Both the position numbers and the translations under genes were made by a program. The notes under the pieces are model-generated. The model did not search any database, was not told the origin of the DNA, and saw nothing but the letters and a program-made list of their open reading frames with translations. A stretch of 64,000 nucleotides of DNA, taken from contig JALSMA010000016.1 in the NCBI GenBank assembly GCA_026988015.1, positions 1 through 64,000 of the forward strand. Direction: 5' to 3'. This document shows, one piece after another, positions 17,538 through 26,497 of this stretch. The stretch's first letter is position 1. Each line of letters starts with the position of its first letter. The stretch comes from Desulfobulbaceae bacterium. Lineage in GTDB: Bacteria; Desulfobacterota; Desulfobulbia; Desulfobulbales; Desulfocapsaceae.

Positions 17538-19332
17538 CGCAGACTCCGCAGCGTCTGCAGACAGATGTATCGCAGGGAACAGTGGTCTCTGCCTGAAAGC
17601 TTTTCTGATATTCGGTCCATAGGTAGCTCTGTTTGATGGAATGATCTATAATATTCCAGGGGAGATAATCGTTAACGCCATACTGATGAACAGCGTAAAA
17701 TTCAGAGGTTAACCCTTCGTGACGCATTGCCTGTTTCCAGGGTAACCCTTTTGCTGCCATCAAGGCAAGAACATTGGCCAGTCTGCGATCACCCCTAGCC
17801 AGAACTGCCTGAAAAAGAACATTATCAGGCTTATCGTGATTCATCCGCACATTGGCCTCATGCCGCAGTGACTTTTTCAGAAAATCGATTTTTTTATTCA
17901 ATGACTTCACTGCACCAGCAGCTGAGTTATCATCTTCTGAAACTGCACCTCCGCCACCAAAAGGGTGAAACTGAAAAGGAGTCCAGGGTTTCGGTGCAAA
18001 ACAGTTCACCGACAGGCTGATCTCGCAGAGCCGCCCCCTTGCCCTTCCAAGAGGAAGCATAACAGCTTTGACCCTCCTGATCAACGTAAGCATTTCTTCC
18101 AGATCTTGGTAAGTTTCTGTGGGAAGGCCTATCATGAGGTAGAGTTTTAACTTATAGAGGCCCACTCCAGCCAAACGTTCTGCCGCGAGAAGTATATCGC
18201 TTTCCGTGAGATTTTTGTTAATGACGCGACGAAGTCTTTCTGATGCCCCATCAGGTGCAATGGCCACACTTTTCAATCCACTGTTTGCCAGAAGTTTCAG
18301 TAGCGGACCTGATATACGATCTGCCCGAAGTGATGAAAAGGAGAGTGAACAGCCACTGTCAAGAAGGTATGATGAGAGGTTTTCAAGTTCATCCTGATCC
18401 GCCATTTCCATACCAAGCAGACCAATTCGACGAACAGCAGCATTTCGTTCTTCAACCCCCTTAACCACAGCATCTGCATCCCATAGTCGTGGGGGCCTAT
18501 AGATAAAACCTGCTGCACAGAACCTGCATCCACGCGAACATCCACGTCCGAGTTCAGTCACATAAAGATTTGAGAACTCAGCTGCCGGGCTGAGGATCTG
18601 GGAATGGGCTGCTTTCTTTACTGTTGGAACAATGACCTTGGTAACTCTGGCGGATATACCACTCACAGCAGTACTGGTAAGAAGTCTGCCGCTGCTCTCA
18701 TCATACCGGGGTGTATACAAAGCTGGCACATACGCCCCCTTAACCTTTTTCTGGATAGTAAGAAGCAGCTCGGCCCTGGTCATATGGGGCAGATTTTTCA
18801 AGAGAATTGAAAGCAGGGATGGAAGTATCCCTTCAGCCTCACCAAGCAGGAAAAGGTCGGTAAATGGAGCTAAGGGTTCGGGGTTCATAAATGTTGCAAC
18901 CCCGCCTCCAATGACGAGCGGACTGGCTGAAGAGACAGGCCCGTTCTCACGACTCTCTGCAAAAAGCCTGATACCCGCGGAGAGCAGTAAACGTGCAATA
19001 TTTACATAATCATGCTCAAAACTTATTGAATAGAAAAGGAGGGGGAATTCATCGAGTCCTCTGCCGGATTCAAAGGAACGCAGAGGGGAGTGAACATCTT
19101 CCGGAAGAAAAAAGCGTTCACAAACCAAGTCATCAGGGTCGTTCAACAGAGAATAAACCAGTTGAAACCCAAGACTTGAAACACCAACACTATATTTATT
19201 TGGATAAAGTAAAGCTACTGGAAGTTTTCCTGTCCATTTTTTCAGATAGGTACCACTTTCCTGGTCGAGAAGGCTTACTTCCCGGACTGCTGCTCGTTTT
19301 TTTCTCTGCTTTCCTCTACCCAAATGTATCAC
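17530..19332 (-). CDS. B12-binding-type radical SAM protein
   Basis: 600 residues. The N-terminal ~200 residues look like the Rossmann part seen in cobalamin-binding radical SAM proteins (LLYPNKYSVGVSSLGFQ, PLVIGGGVATFMNPEP), followed by the radical SAM core with the cluster motif CSRGCRFC near 270 and SFSSLRAD, GLPTET segments. The C-terminus has four more cysteines (CDTSVCRRCGVC) that could hold an additional metal site. Close relatives (TIGR03960-like) are of unknown function; some sit beside TIGR03936-type proteins acting on RNA. Initiation appears to be a GTG without a clear Shine-Dalgarno; a stop lies 20 codons upstream. It follows ftsZ by 83 bases. Confidence 0.75.
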   Translation of the reverse strand: MIHLGRGKQRKKRAAVREVSLLDQESGTYLKKWTGKLPVALLYPNKYSVGVSSLGFQLVYSLLNDPDDLVCERFFLPEDVHSPLRSFESGRGLDEFPLLFYSISFEHDYVNIARLLLSAGIRLFAESRENGPVSSASPLVIGGGVATFMNPEPLAPFTDLFLLGEAEGILPSLLSILLKNLPHMTRAELLLTIQKKVKGAYVPALYTPRYDESSGRLLTSTAVSGISARVTKVIVPTVKKAAHSQILSPAAEFSNLYVTELGRGCSRGCRFCAAGFIYRPPRLWDADAVVKGVEERNAAVRRIGLLGMEMADQDELENLSSYLLDSGCSLSFSSLRADRISGPLLKLLANSGLKSVAIAPDGASERLRRVINKNLTESDILLAAERLAGVGLYKLKLYLMIGLPTETYQDLEEMLTLIRRVKAVMLPLGRARGRLCEISLSVNCFAPKPWTPFQFHPFGGGGAVSEDDNSAAGAVKSLNKKIDFLKKSLRHEANVRMNHDKPDNVLFQAVLARGDRRLANVLALMAAKGLPWKQAMRHEGLTSEFYAVHQYGVNDYLPWNIIDHSIKQSYLWTEYQKSFQAETTVPCDTSVCRRCGVCGD

Positions 19333-19415
19333 ACCGACAAACAGCAGGAAAACCGGGAAAAGTGCCCTTTGCTGATCATCCTAGCTTGACCTGCCAGGAG
19401 ATAATCAGCAACACA

Positions 19416-20648
19416 CTAATTAGCCTTTTTCCTGAGATATGTAGGTGTCTCCATATATTCCTCATTCCATGGCTTGCGCTCCTTACCAGACGGTCGAGGC
19501 TCACTGGTGGTAATACCATGATTTTCAAATCCCTTGAAGTTGGATGAGGAAAAAATGGAGCTTCCAGATGGCTGGTTAGGTGGTGCCTGAGTTGGATTTC
19601 CGGGTCTGACGTCATCTTCATGGGTCTCCCGGGCAGCAACGGTCTTGGCAGGAATATTCACCTGCACCATATCCTTCTTCTTTGGGGCTGATTCGCCAAC
19701 GCCTGTAGCGATAACTGTCACATGCAGCTCATCACCAAGGGCTTCGTCATAAAGTGCACCAATAACCACCTTGGCCTCATCATCGACCTTATCCTGGATA
19801 AGGGCAGATGCTTCCATGAACTCCGCCATGGTGAATGACTCTTCAGAGGCGGAAATATTTATGAGAAGGCCACGGGCACCATCGATTCCCACATCTTCAA
19901 GTAACTGGTTATCAATTGCACGGTTAGCAGCCTCCGTGGCACGATTTTCCCCAACAGCAAAACCAGTTCCCATGATGGCAGGTCCAACCTCACGCATCAC
20001 AGTACGCAGATCAGCAAAGTCAGCATTCATAAGTCCTGCAACATTTATAAGATCTGTGATACCTTTCACGGCCTGCAGCAGAACCTTATCAGCCATACTG
20101 AGCATATCAGACAGCTTGGAGTTTTTCTGCATCAGAGAAAGTAGTCTATCATTGGGAACAGTGATAATTGTATCGGCATACTTGCGCAGCTCTTCCCAGC
20201 CCTGCTCAGCATTACGCATGCGGAACTTCCCCTCAAAATGAAAGGGTTTGGTAACCACCGCTACGGTTAAGGCGCCCATTTCCCGAGCTGCTTTGGCAAC
20301 GATAGGTGCTGCACCGGTACCCGTTCCACCACCCAATCCGGCAGCGACGAAAACCATATCAGCCCCTTTAAGGCTGTCTGTGATCTCATCAATTGATTCA
20401 AGGCCTGCCTGTTCACCTGTTTCCGGATCGGCACCCGCCCCAAGTCCCTTGGTAATTCCAGGGCCAATCTGAAGACACACATCAGCGCGCGACTGATCCA
20501 GCGCCTGTTTGTCTGTATTTGCTGTGATGAACTCAACACCCTGCAGGCGGTTTTCCACCATTGTGTTAATGGCATTACCACCTCCGCCACCGACACCAAT
20601 GACTTTAACAACCGCAACCCCTTCTGTTTCCGCCATTCTAAACGGCAT
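19416..20648 (-). CDS. ftsZ: Cell division GTPase FtsZ
   Basis: The tubulin-like GTPase that polymerises into the division ring. The 410 residues hold the nucleotide-binding sequence VIGVGGGGGNAIN near 16, the tubulin signature GGGTGTGAAP near 105, the synergy-loop segment NADFADLR near 205, and a disordered linker from about 310 ending in the conserved C-terminal peptide ETPTYLRKK, which in other bacteria binds FtsA. The ATG at 20648 was chosen for the adjacent GGGAGAGG; the frame opens 11 codons earlier. It is the last dcw gene here, after ftsA. Confidence 0.96.
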   Translation of the reverse strand: MPFRMAETEGVAVVKVIGVGGGGGNAINTMVENRLQGVEFITANTDKQALDQSRADVCLQIGPGITKGLGAGADPETGEQAGLESIDEITDSLKGADMVFVAAGLGGGTGTGAAPIVAKAAREMGALTVAVVTKPFHFEGKFRMRNAEQGWEELRKYADTIITVPNDRLLSLMQKNSKLSDMLSMADKVLLQAVKGITDLINVAGLMNADFADLRTVMREVGPAIMGTGFAVGENRATEAANRAIDNQLLEDVGIDGARGLLINISASEESFTMAEFMEASALIQDKVDDEAKVVIGALYDEALGDELHVTVIATGVGESAPKKKDMVQVNIPAKTVAARETHEDDVRPGNPTQAPPNQPSGSSIFSSSNFKGFENHGITTSEPRPSGKERKPWNEEYMETPTYLRKKAN

Positions 20649-20709
20649 ATCCTCTCCCATGTTCACGAAATCTGCAGACACATACGCAACATTTCCATAA
20701 AATTTAAAC

Positions 20710-20750
20710 AGATAAATTATACCATTTACCGTCTCTCACTGAAACATTTT
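20710..20750 (-). promoter_or_regulatory. Possible internal promoter in front of ftsZ
   Basis: In the 120-base gap between ftsA and ftsZ the minus strand carries TATAAT (plus-strand ATTATA at 20716-20721) preceded at 17-18 bases by GTTTCAG, a weak -35. The gap is the widest within the cluster, consistent with extra transcription of ftsZ. The -35 match is poor. Confidence 0.35.
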
Positions 20751-20770
20751 TCTGCGAATATCTAAAAATA

Positions 20771-22039
20771 TCACATTATCTTACGTAACCAGTCTTTCAT
20801 CCGGCCGACCATCGAACTTTCGCTGTAGCGATTGTCCAGCTGATGCTGACGCCCATACATCACGAGCCCGACGCCGGTAGTACACCTTGGGGTATTCACC
20901 TCAGCCACTTTTCCACCGATCTGGGCTGGATATCCAATACGAACAGGCAGGTCAAATATCTGTTCCGCAAGATCAGCAAGGTTGGCAAGTAATGAAGTTC
21001 CGCCAGTTATCACCACGCCGCCGTTTATTTTATTTTTGAGGCCGCAGTTTATCAGATCCTGGTTGACCATCTCAAGGATCTCAACCATTCTTGCCTGAAG
21101 AATATCAACCAGTACCTTCTGGGTTACCTTACGCGGTTCACGATCACCAACCGTCGGTACATCAACTACATGATTCGGTTTAACCACAGACGAGAGGGCA
21201 CAGCCAAAATCCTCTTTCAACCGTTCAGCATCCTGAAGCGGTGTGCGCAATCCCACAGAAAGATCATTAGTGAGGTTATGACCTCCAAGACCAATCTCAC
21301 AGGTATGGCGGATGGTTCCATCACAAAATACAGCCAGGTCTGTGGTACCACCACCTATATCGAGCAATGCCACCCCGAGCTCCATTTCATCAGTACCCAG
21401 CGTTGCATGAGCCGAGGCAATTGACTCAAGCACCATATCAGCAACTTCAAGCCCCGCTTTGTCACAGCAGGTGTACAAATTATGCACAGCACCCATGTCA
21501 GCTGTTACGATATGAACATTGGTAACCAACCTCACCCCTGTCATACCTAGCGGGTTCTGTATACCGGTATGATCATCGACCATATACTCCTGAGGGAGGA
21601 CATGGATAATCTGTTGGTTTTCTGATATTTTCACAGTCCGGGCAGCGACAATAACATCTTCCACGTCACCTTCTTTAATTTCCCGACCATTTATAGCCAC
21701 AATACCTGGGCTGTTAAACCCCTTAATATGATTCCCGGCAATTCCAACATACACGGTATGCAAATCACACTGTGCAGATTTTTCAGCATCAGTCACGGCT
21801 TTACGAATTGATTTCACGGTAGATTCAATGTTCACGACCACCCCTTTTTTCAAGCCAACTGAAGGGGCTGTACCAATACCGATTATATCAATCCCATCTT
21901 CAAAAACTTCACCAACCACACAACATATCTTAGTAGTTCCAATATCCAGACCGACTACTAACTCACCTGGTTCTCTGGCCTCTTTGACCTGCTCCAGTTC
22001 AACATCTCCAATCACCTCTTTTTTCTCTATCTCATCCAT
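20771..22039 (-). CDS. ftsA: Cell division actin homologue FtsA
   Basis: 422 residues, an actin-like ATPase that tethers FtsZ to the membrane. GLDIGTTKICCVVGE starts the phosphate-1 loop near residue 29, ALLDIGGGTTDLAVF the phosphate-2 region near 220, and GGVVITGGTSLL the adenosine motif near 345. The C-terminus MKDWLRKIM is the amphipathic membrane-targeting helix. An acidic N-terminal extension of about 25 residues precedes the fold. It starts four bases after the ftsQ stop region. Confidence 0.95.
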   Translation of the reverse strand: MDEIEKKEVIGDVELEQVKEAREPGELVVGLDIGTTKICCVVGEVFEDGIDIIGIGTAPSVGLKKGVVVNIESTVKSIRKAVTDAEKSAQCDLHTVYVGIAGNHIKGFNSPGIVAINGREIKEGDVEDVIVAARTVKISENQQIIHVLPQEYMVDDHTGIQNPLGMTGVRLVTNVHIVTADMGAVHNLYTCCDKAGLEVADMVLESIASAHATLGTDEMELGVALLDIGGGTTDLAVFCDGTIRHTCEIGLGGHNLTNDLSVGLRTPLQDAERLKEDFGCALSSVVKPNHVVDVPTVGDREPRKVTQKVLVDILQARMVEILEMVNQDLINCGLKNKINGGVVITGGTSLLANLADLAEQIFDLPVRIGYPAQIGGKVAEVNTPRCTTGVGLVMYGRQHQLDNRYSESSMVGRMKDWLRKIM

Positions 22040-22043
22040 CCAC

Positions 22044-23042
22044 TCACCCTGCCAGGCTTTTAGCCACTAAAACTTTATTTTCCTGATAATCCATTCGAAT
22101 ATACGCAACACTCTCAATAAGAACTTTCCCTTTTTTCTTACGGTACAAGACTCCGAGCACGTCTCTCAACTGATAATACTTTCTTTTTATGTTCCCCTTG
22201 CCAAAATAAATGGGAAAAGGATGCTTCACCAGAAATATAACCAATTCTCCTTCTGGGGTGCAATGTATCTCTGACACATTCTGTGCCGGGAGATTAGGGT
22301 TATTCATCCTGGCAAGCTTTAAAAAAGATAGTATTTCAGATATCATTTTTTCTCTTTCCAACTCTGATGTGATACTATCAAGCCCTGTGATAACGGGAAA
22401 GTCTATATCCTGGCCTGGCGCTACCGCCGCAAAAATCTCGCCCTTTCGGTTGAGATAACGAAAACCCTTTTCCCCGTCTATTGCCACCAACGCCTGAGGC
22501 CGATGCTCCCGAATTGAAATCTCCAGCCTGTCCGGCCATATTCTTCTGATATTTGCATACTCCACCCAGGGATGCTGTTGAAGGCGAGACTTCACAGCAG
22601 CTGCATCAATGGTGAGCATATTCATCTCATAGGACATATTGGAGAATTTCCTCAACCCCCTGTCATTTGTTACTACGCAACCACTAAACTCGATATCATG
22701 GATGCGGAAATACTGAAGATCACCAAGCAGGAACTGTACCGCCCCAGGAAGCAGCAAACCGCACCCAAGCAGCAACAGACCTGCCAGCAGCAGAACTCTG
22801 AAAGGTTTCCCCTGGTTATTCACTTCCCTGTGCAAAACACCGAGGTTCTGTTTATGTTTTGTTTCTCCCTTTCTTCCCTGCCACTTTTCCCGCAGGCTTT
22901 TTTTTCTGCTACCTGTACTGGAATGATCTGTACCGGAATATCTTGGTGTTAATCTCGGTCCACGCCTTTGATCTTTTGCATTTTTCCGAACCATCCTTCC
23001 CAGAAGGGATTTAATCTTTTCAGATAATGTCTGCCCAGCCAT
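22044..23042 (-). CDS. ftsQ: Cell division protein FtsQ
   Basis: 332 residues: a very basic cytoplasmic tail of ~80 residues, one transmembrane helix near 83-105 (VLLLAGLLLLGCGLLLPGAV), a POTRA domain (FRIHDIEFSGCVVTNDRGLRKFS... HPWVEYANIRRIWPDRLEISIREHRPQALV) and the FtsQ beta domain. It links early and late divisome proteins. The long basic tail is larger than the ~25 residues in E. coli FtsQ. The gene sits between murB and ftsA; no ddl is present in between. Confidence 0.9.
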   Translation of the reverse strand: MAGQTLSEKIKSLLGRMVRKNAKDQRRGPRLTPRYSGTDHSSTGSRKKSLREKWQGRKGETKHKQNLGVLHREVNNQGKPFRVLLLAGLLLLGCGLLLPGAVQFLLGDLQYFRIHDIEFSGCVVTNDRGLRKFSNMSYEMNMLTIDAAAVKSRLQQHPWVEYANIRRIWPDRLEISIREHRPQALVAIDGEKGFRYLNRKGEIFAAVAPGQDIDFPVITGLDSITSELEREKMISEILSFLKLARMNNPNLPAQNVSEIHCTPEGELVIFLVKHPFPIYFGKGNIKRKYYQLRDVLGVLYRKKKGKVLIESVAYIRMDYQENKVLVAKSLAG

Positions 23043-23056
23043 ATCTTTATACCTGA

Positions 23057-23989
23057 TTACAAAAAGTGTACTTCAGGGAACAGTCGAATTCCACTATCTT
23101 TTTCAACTTTTTTGGTTACCATTTTCATCAGCCGACAAACATCTTTCGCAGTTGCTGTACCTGTATTTACAATAAAATTTGCATGAATCAGGGAGACCAT
23201 TGCCCCACCACATCGCATGCCTTTCAGACCAGAAGCCTCAATCAGCCTCCCAGCTGAATCATCTGGCGGGTTTTTGAAAAATGAACCCGCATTCTTTTCT
23301 ATTTTCGGCTGATTTTTTTTTCTCTTAGCAGTATTATCACTGCAACGTTTGCGAATAACAGTTTTTTCACCGCGTCGTAAAATCAGATCCACTGACGTTA
23401 CAATTCGTTTCGCCTTTCCAAGGCCCTGGTTACTCCAGCACCGATAGTCAAAATCCAGTTGTTGTCGCGGCAATTCCTCAACACCATTTGCAAAAGACAC
23501 CACCTCCATTGCCTCAATAATACCAGACATGTCCTCTCCGAAGGCACCTGCATTCATCAGAGCTGCTCCTCCAACGGACCCTGGTATACCTGCCGCAAAT
23601 TCAAGGCCTTCGCAATCATGTTCCACACACCAGTTGAGCAACCTGGCAAGACTGCAACCAGCGGATACCCGTACCCTGATTCCACCGGTCATAGATCTCT
23701 CAAGAAGCTTCACGCCTGACATATTCTTACCAAAAAGAAAAACCACGCCTCCAAAACCATCGTCTCCAACGAGAAGATTACTCCCCCGGCCGATAAAACG
23801 CCACGGGAGGTCATGTTCAGAAACGAAACAGATCAAACGCTGCAGTTCTGCTATACTCTCTACCTCAATCAATGCCTCTGCCGGCCCACCAATACCAAAA
23901 GATGTGTATGGTGCAAGGGAGCAATTCCAAAGAACCTCTCTCTCTGTTATATGCCTCAGCCCTTCTCTCAATTTCTGAGAAATGATCAT
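23057..23989 (-). CDS. murB: UDP-N-acetylenolpyruvoylglucosamine reductase
   Basis: 310 residues. FAD-dependent, NADPH-using reduction of UDP-GlcNAc-enolpyruvate to UDP-MurNAc. Visible: SFGIGGPAEALIEV near 30, the FAD-binding RGSNLLVGDDGFGG near 65, GIPGSVGGAALMNAGAFG near 130, and NAGSFFKNP with the catalytic serine near 238, placing it with the shorter type II MurB enzymes. The ATG overlaps the murC stop as ATGA, so translation is coupled. Confidence 0.95.
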   Translation of the reverse strand: MIISQKLREGLRHITEREVLWNCSLAPYTSFGIGGPAEALIEVESIAELQRLICFVSEHDLPWRFIGRGSNLLVGDDGFGGVVFLFGKNMSGVKLLERSMTGGIRVRVSAGCSLARLLNWCVEHDCEGLEFAAGIPGSVGGAALMNAGAFGEDMSGIIEAMEVVSFANGVEELPRQQLDFDYRCWSNQGLGKAKRIVTSVDLILRRGEKTVIRKRCSDNTAKRKKNQPKIEKNAGSFFKNPPDDSAGRLIEASGLKGMRCGGAMVSLIHANFIVNTGTATAKDVCRLMKMVTKKVEKDSGIRLFPEVHFL

Positions 23990-25374
23990 ATCTGCTGTTT
24001 TTCCAGAAGAAGTTCAACCAATACCTCTCCAGCGCGTACAATATTTCCAGCACCAAGAGTCAAAACCAGATCACCTTCTCTCAACTCGGGTAAAAGTGCT
24101 TCAGCAAGACCTTCGACCCGTGAAGCAAATTTGGTTTTTCGCTGACCATGCTTCTTTACTTCATCAAGCAGGATTTCACCTGAAATATTTGGATCAAGAG
24201 GTTCACTTGCCGCATAAATTTCTGTCATCACCAGGTAATCAGCCTGATGAAAACAGGTCCTGAACTCTTCAAGCAGAGCCAGAGTTCTGCTGTAGCGATG
24301 GGGCTGAAAAAGCACCACCAATCGTTTTTCAGGCCAGCCTTCTTTAATGGCTGCCAGTGTTGCCCGGATCTCTGTGGGATGATGACCGTAGTCATCGATA
24401 ACAGTAACACCCTGTCCCTCGCCCTTGAGCTGCATCCTGCGCTGCACCCCCTGGAAACCTGCCAGCGCAGTACTTATGGTTTCAAAGGGTATCTCCAACT
24501 CCAACCCCACGGATATTGCTGCCAATGCATTATAAACATTATGTTTTCCTGCAAGGGCCAGGTCAATGCGCCCCAATTTTCTACCGCGGTTAACGACATC
24601 AAACTTCACCCGCCCACTCACCGCCTCGATCTGTTCTGCTGCGAGATCGGCCTGTGCTGTAAAACCATAGGTCAGTTTACGTTTCTTTATTCGTGGCAAA
24701 ATGTCTGCCACATTAGGATCATCAAGACAGATGATAACCGCACCGTAAAATGGAATTTTATCAATAAATTCTAAAAATGTATTTTTGATATGTTCTATAT
24801 CATCATAATGATCCATATGTTCCAGATCAATATTTGTAACCACCTCAAGCACAGGAGCAAGCTTCAGAAAGGACCCATCACTCTCATCAGCTTCTGCAAC
24901 AAGAAACTCACCTTCTCCAAGCTTTGCATTTCCACCAAGACTATCTACCTTCCCACCGACCACAATGGTGGGATCGAGCCCAGCTACATGCATCATCCAG
25001 CTGACCATGGATGTTGTGGATGTTTTGCCATGGCTGCCAGCGATTGCAATACCAAATTTCTTCAACCGCATAAGTTCAGCCAACATCTCCGCCCGCTGAA
25101 TCACCGGAATTTCTGCAGCAAGAGCTGTAACTACTTCTGGGTTATCGTCACGTATAGCAGATGACGTGACCACAACATCCGCTCCTTTCACCCAGCGCCC
25201 GTCATGCCCTTTGTGAATAAGACCACCGAGAGCCTGCAGGTTTCTTGTTATGGCTGAATCACCAAGATCCGAACCGGACACTTCATAGCCAAGGTTGAGA
25301 AGAAGCTCAGCAATGCCACTCATTCCAATGCCGCCTATTCCAACAAAATGTATTTTCTTTGTTTTATTATACAT
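23986..25374 (-). CDS. murC: UDP-N-acetylmuramate-L-alanine ligase
   Basis: 462 residues, the ATP-dependent ligase that adds L-alanine to UDP-MurNAc. The N-terminus IHFVGIGGIGMSGIAELL is the MurC signature; the P-loop is GSHGKTSTTSM near 110, followed by EADESDGSF and the C-terminal DDYGHHPTEI. The ATG at 25374, with GGGGA just upstream, overlaps the end of murG; the frame opens ten codons earlier. Confidence 0.95.
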   Translation of the reverse strand: MYNKTKKIHFVGIGGIGMSGIAELLLNLGYEVSGSDLGDSAITRNLQALGGLIHKGHDGRWVKGADVVVTSSAIRDDNPEVVTALAAEIPVIQRAEMLAELMRLKKFGIAIAGSHGKTSTTSMVSWMMHVAGLDPTIVVGGKVDSLGGNAKLGEGEFLVAEADESDGSFLKLAPVLEVVTNIDLEHMDHYDDIEHIKNTFLEFIDKIPFYGAVIICLDDPNVADILPRIKKRKLTYGFTAQADLAAEQIEAVSGRVKFDVVNRGRKLGRIDLALAGKHNVYNALAAISVGLELEIPFETISTALAGFQGVQRRMQLKGEGQGVTVIDDYGHHPTEIRATLAAIKEGWPEKRLVVLFQPHRYSRTLALLEEFRTCFHQADYLVMTEIYAASEPLDPNISGEILLDEVKKHGQRKTKFASRVEGLAEALLPELREGDLVLTLGAGNIVRAGEVLVELLLEKQQI

Positions 25375-26497
25375 TGTTTCCCCGGCCCCTATTTCCATTT
25401 TCAAATGGGTAATTCATTAGACGAAGACACTCATCAACAATTCGTTCAGCAGCCTGTGGAAATGCTCTCTTTCGCATGGACTCAGCCATTTCCTCAAGCT
25501 GAGATGTGTTGGATAGCAGTTCTGTGATCTGTTCCGCAAGAATCTCAACGGTGAGATCCTTTTCCACAAACATCAGGGCTCCTCCACCTTCCACATAATA
25601 TTGAGCATTTTGCTCCTGATGGTTATCAGCAGCATGTGGATACGGAATAAGGATAGCTGGCTTTCCAAGGACAGCCAGCTCTGCAAGGGTTGTTGCTCCT
25701 GCCCGTGATACCAGCAGATCAGCTTCTCGATAAACAGATGCCATATCATTGAAAAATGCGACAACTGTGGCATCAATCTTGTGCTCTCGATAGACGGCCT
25801 TCACTTCTTCCAGATCAGCTTCCCCAGTCTGATGGATTACCTTAACTCCAGCAAGGGATGTTTCACATCCTGCAAAGACCCCACTCACCAATTGATTAAT
25901 CCGGTGCGCCCCAAGACTTCCACCCAGTACCAGCAACGTAGGCTGAGCCCCCAGTTCTTTATTTTTTTCAGAAAGCTTGAGGATGGCCTGCCGAACTGGA
26001 TTTCCGGTGAGGACAGTTTTTTTCCTATCAAACCACCTTTCACTTCCCGGTAAAGAGATACAGATTCTGCTCACCAGACGTGACAGCTTTCTGTTAGCAA
26101 GGCCGGGAATTGAGTTCTGTTCATGGATAAGGGTTGGGCGCCCAAGGAGCCTGGCCGCTGCAACCACAGGCCCTGTCACATACCCCCCGACGCCAACAAC
26201 CAGATCCGGCTTAAAGCGAAGAATCTGATACATTGCTTGAAAACAGGACAACGGCAGCACCAGCACACCCTGAAGCATACTTAGAAAGTTTTTACCCTTC
26301 AATCCTCTGGAGTTTATGGAACAAGTGGCATAGCCGTACTGTTTCAGGCTACTCTTGTCCATCTTACGCTTTGTCCCCACAAAGAGAATCTCACTTCCGG
26401 GGAGTCTTCGACATATTGCCTCTGCAGTGGCAATGGCGGGAAACAGATGCCCACCCGTCCCTCCTCCTGTAAACATGAGTCGCACTGCCCTGCTCAT
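25367..26497 (-). CDS. murG: UDP-GlcNAc:undecaprenyl-PP-MurNAc-pentapeptide GlcNAc transferase
   Basis: 376 residues. MurG makes lipid II from lipid I on the inner membrane face. The GT-B fold is clear: FTGGGTGGHLFPAIA at the N-terminus, GVGGYVTGPVV near 90, HEQNSIPGLANR near 115, and the donor-site segment SRAGATTLAELAVLGKPAILIPYPHAADNHQ near 270-300 (quoted here only as landmarks). The ATG was set at 26497 because it overlaps the murD stop as ATGA. This direct murD-murG junction leaves no room for ftsW. Confidence 0.95.
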   Translation of the reverse strand: MSRAVRLMFTGGGTGGHLFPAIATAEAICRRLPGSEILFVGTKRKMDKSSLKQYGYATCSINSRGLKGKNFLSMLQGVLVLPLSCFQAMYQILRFKPDLVVGVGGYVTGPVVAAARLLGRPTLIHEQNSIPGLANRKLSRLVSRICISLPGSERWFDRKKTVLTGNPVRQAILKLSEKNKELGAQPTLLVLGGSLGAHRINQLVSGVFAGCETSLAGVKVIHQTGEADLEEVKAVYREHKIDATVVAFFNDMASVYREADLLVSRAGATTLAELAVLGKPAILIPYPHAADNHQEQNAQYYVEGGGALMFVEKDLTVEILAEQITELLSNTSQLEEMAESMRKRAFPQAAERIVDECLRLMNYPFENGNRGRGNNV